Shown here one piece after another: positions 62,607 through 64,000 of a stretch of DNA of 64,000 bases. Source of the DNA: Paractinoplanes ferrugineus. GTDB lineage: Bacteria > Actinomycetota > Actinomycetes > Mycobacteriales > Micromonosporaceae. The notes under the pieces are model-generated. The model worked only from the letters and a program-made list of their open reading frames with translations. It was not told the origin of the DNA and ran no database searches. The DNA is taken from NCBI RefSeq assembly GCF_016862195.1, contig NZ_BOMM01000051.1, forward strand, positions 124,001 to 188,000, in the 5' to 3' direction. The position numbers and the translations under genes are program-made. The stretch's first letter is position 1. The number at the start of each line of letters is the position of its first letter.

Positions 62607-63617
62607 GTGCAGGTCCGAGAAGCCACACGCCGGGGCGCACTCGCCGCACTCGGCGCCGTGCTGGCGATCACGGCGGTCACTGCCCCGGCGTCGGCCCCCC
62701 GCGCGGTCGCCTCCCCGAAACCCGCCGCGACACCGGAAACTGCCCCGACCGCGAGGCTTCCCGCGTGCCCGGCCGGGCGCGCGCCGACCAGGCCGCCCAC
62801 CCGAGCGGCCGGGCCGGACACCCCCGGTGCCTGCCGGGCAGCCGGGCGGATCACCGAGTCCGGCGTGCGGCTCAGCCGGCCGGCGACCGGCTTCACCCCG
62901 AGCGGCTACCACCATCTCGGCGCCAACTCGGCCGGCGAGTGGAGCGGCGTCTCCGGGCGGTTCTCCGTGGTGAACGGCTCGATCAGGCCGGCCAGTTACG
63001 ACTTCATCTCGACACGGTTCATGGCCAAACGGAACATGGGCGGCGGGCGGATCAACTGGCTCGAAGCCGGCTGGGCCCAGACCGGCTGGTCGGGGCCGGG
63101 CCGGCAGCGCGTCTACACGTTCAACACCAACACCCTCACCTGGCAGTTCTTCGACCAATATCAACTGCGGACGGGCGACCGGGTCTGGGTGGACATTCAC
63201 AGCGACGCCGACGGCGTGTGGGCGGCCTGGCTGTGGTGGGGCAACCGGTGGAACCTGCTCACCGCCCAGCGGCTGCCGATCGGCCCGGCCGCGATCATCG
63301 AGCAGTACGTCGAGGTGCACGTCGACTCCACCCGCCCGACCCGGGTGCTGGTGGACGTGCCCGAGGTGAAGGTCGACAACGTGCAGCTGCGACCGGCGGA
63401 CGGCGGGGCGGCCCGCTACTGGCGCGCCGACGTGCCGACGCTCACCGGAAACTTCGGGGCCCAGCAGCGCGTCGGCGGATTCTGCCTGAACTGGCTCAAC
63501 CGTTACGACACCTGGACGGCCGGGGACTGCGAGGCCGACGTCGTACCCGTCTCGCCGATGGCGGCACCGACGCCGACCACGTTCCGGGCGCCCGGCCCCG
63601 CCGTCACGAGCGGTTAG
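62607..63617 (+). CDS. secreted protein of unknown function
   Basis: This 336-residue protein is probably exported: a basic start, then a hydrophobic stretch (GALAALGAVLAITAVTAPASA) and a Pro/Ala-rich linker to about 85. The rest is beta-rich and Trp-rich (WLWWGNRWNL, DYISTRFMAKRNMGGGRINW-like), suggesting a binding domain. GTG 62607 has GGGAGG 4 bases upstream. I do not recognise the family. It ends 1 base before the convergent ccsB gene. Confidence 0.7.
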   Translation: MQVREATRRGALAALGAVLAITAVTAPASAPRAVASPKPAATPETAPTARLPACPAGRAPTRPPTRAAGPDTPGACRAAGRITESGVRLSRPATGFTPSGYHHLGANSAGEWSGVSGRFSVVNGSIRPASYDFISTRFMAKRNMGGGRINWLEAGWAQTGWSGPGRQRVYTFNTNTLTWQFFDQYQLRTGDRVWVDIHSDADGVWAAWLWWGNRWNLLTAQRLPIGPAAIIEQYVEVHVDSTRPTRVLVDVPEVKVDNVQLRPADGGAARYWRADVPTLTGNFGAQQRVGGFCLNWLNRYDTWTAGDCEADVVPVSPMAAPTPTTFRAPGPAVTSG

Positions 63618-64000
63618 CTACATGCCGCCCGCGTTGGCGTAGGAGTGCAGGCCACTGAAGAACAGGTTGACGCCGAACAGGTTCATCAGCATGGTCGCGA
63701 ACCCGAGCAGGGCGATCCAGGTCGCCACCGTGCGCTTCACGCTGGGCGTGGCCCGGGCGTGCAGGTAGCCGGCGTAGACGACCCAGGAGATGAACGCCCA
63801 GACCTCTTTGGGGTCCCAGTTCCAGTAGCGGCCCCAGGACGCCTCGGCCCAGATCGGACCGGCGATCAGCGCACCAAACGTGAACAGCGGGAACGCGAAC
63901 GCGTGCAGCCGGAAGGTGAGCCGCTCGAGCAGGGTCGCGTCGGGCACGTTGCGGCCCAGCGAGTACGGGAAGCGGCGCTTGCCCTTGTCGTACCCGTCAC
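63618..64000 (-). CDS. ccsB: cytochrome c biogenesis protein CcsB/CcsA-type, C-terminal part
   Basis: The gene runs off the right edge, leaving about 126 residues of the C-terminus. It contains the haem-handling WWD-type region (WGRYWNWDPKEVWAFISW) and two membrane helices with conserved histidines (HAR, GLHSYA). These are the hallmarks of ResC/CcsA-type proteins that present haem to apocytochromes c. It fits a respiratory neighbourhood. The rest of the system II genes (resB) are outside the window. Confidence 0.88.
   Translation of the reverse strand, partial: DGYDKGKRRFPYSLGRNVPDATLLERLTFRLHAFAFPLFTFGALIAGPIWAEASWGRYWNWDPKEVWAFISWVVYAGYLHARATPSVKRTVATWIALLGFATMLMNLFGVNLFFSGLHSYANAGGM

Noticed and set aside
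61188..63617. 809-residue open frame
   Set aside because: Its first two thirds are antisense to the UbiD-type gene. Only the 3' part from GTG 62607, with a good ribosome site and a signal peptide, is accepted.

Overview
The window is a high-GC actinobacterial chromosome segment. GTG starts and ATGA/GTGA stop-start overlaps are frequent. It carries a type VII secretion fragment (WXG100 pair plus EccE), a BldC-type developmental regulator, a full 14-gene menaquinone-linked complex I operon and futalosine-pathway genes. Together these suggest a filamentous actinomycete, most likely Micromonosporaceae (Actinoplanes-like); the family assignment is inference. I see no phage, insertion sequence, CRISPR array, tRNA or rRNA.

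Layout. 1-2.6 kb: edge of a type VII secretion locus. 2.6-7 kb: small membrane protein, RarD-type permease, orphan zinc-finger anti-sigma factor, and an IclR regulator divergent from an MFS permease. 7.4-9.7 kb: long-chain polyprenyl diphosphate synthase and an inositol-monophosphatase-like protein that lacks metal ligands. 9.9-26 kb: nuoA-N on the minus strand. 26-30 kb: geranylgeranyl-reductase-family flavoprotein, small acidic protein, menG and mqnC. 30-36.6 kb: SNF2 helicase/SWIM pair, secreted GH64 beta-1,3-glucanase, aldo/keto reductase. 36.7-46 kb: LPXTG surface protein, mqnA, ArsR/MFS pair, HelD-type helicase, GNAT acetyltransferase, and a four-gene regulator/ABC-exporter operon. 46-50 kb: VOC protein and a cobalamin-type importer under a cobalamin riboswitch. 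50-52 kb: mqnE operon with a shortened MqnE. 52-58 kb: NlpC/P60 hydrolase, a Pro/Ser-rich membrane protein, DEAD-box RNA helicase. 58-64 kb: glycolipid-binding-family protein, Lrp regulator, BldC, the UbiX/UbiA/UbiD menaquinone genes, a secreted protein, and the end of ccsB.

The unifying theme is respiratory quinone. MqnA, MqnC, MqnE, the UbiX/UbiA/UbiD trio, a polyprenyl synthase, MenG and a geranylgeranyl-reductase-family enzyme cover most of futalosine-route menaquinone synthesis and tailoring. They surround complex I, which reduces menaquinone, and a cytochrome c maturation gene. mqnB and mqnD are not in the window. The most interesting unexplained items are the contracted MqnE, the IMPase-like protein with replaced metal ligands, an iron-box-like sequence upstream of the quinone reductase gene, the palindromes upstream of the glucanase, and the repeat-rich Pro/Ser membrane protein next to the cell-wall hydrolase.
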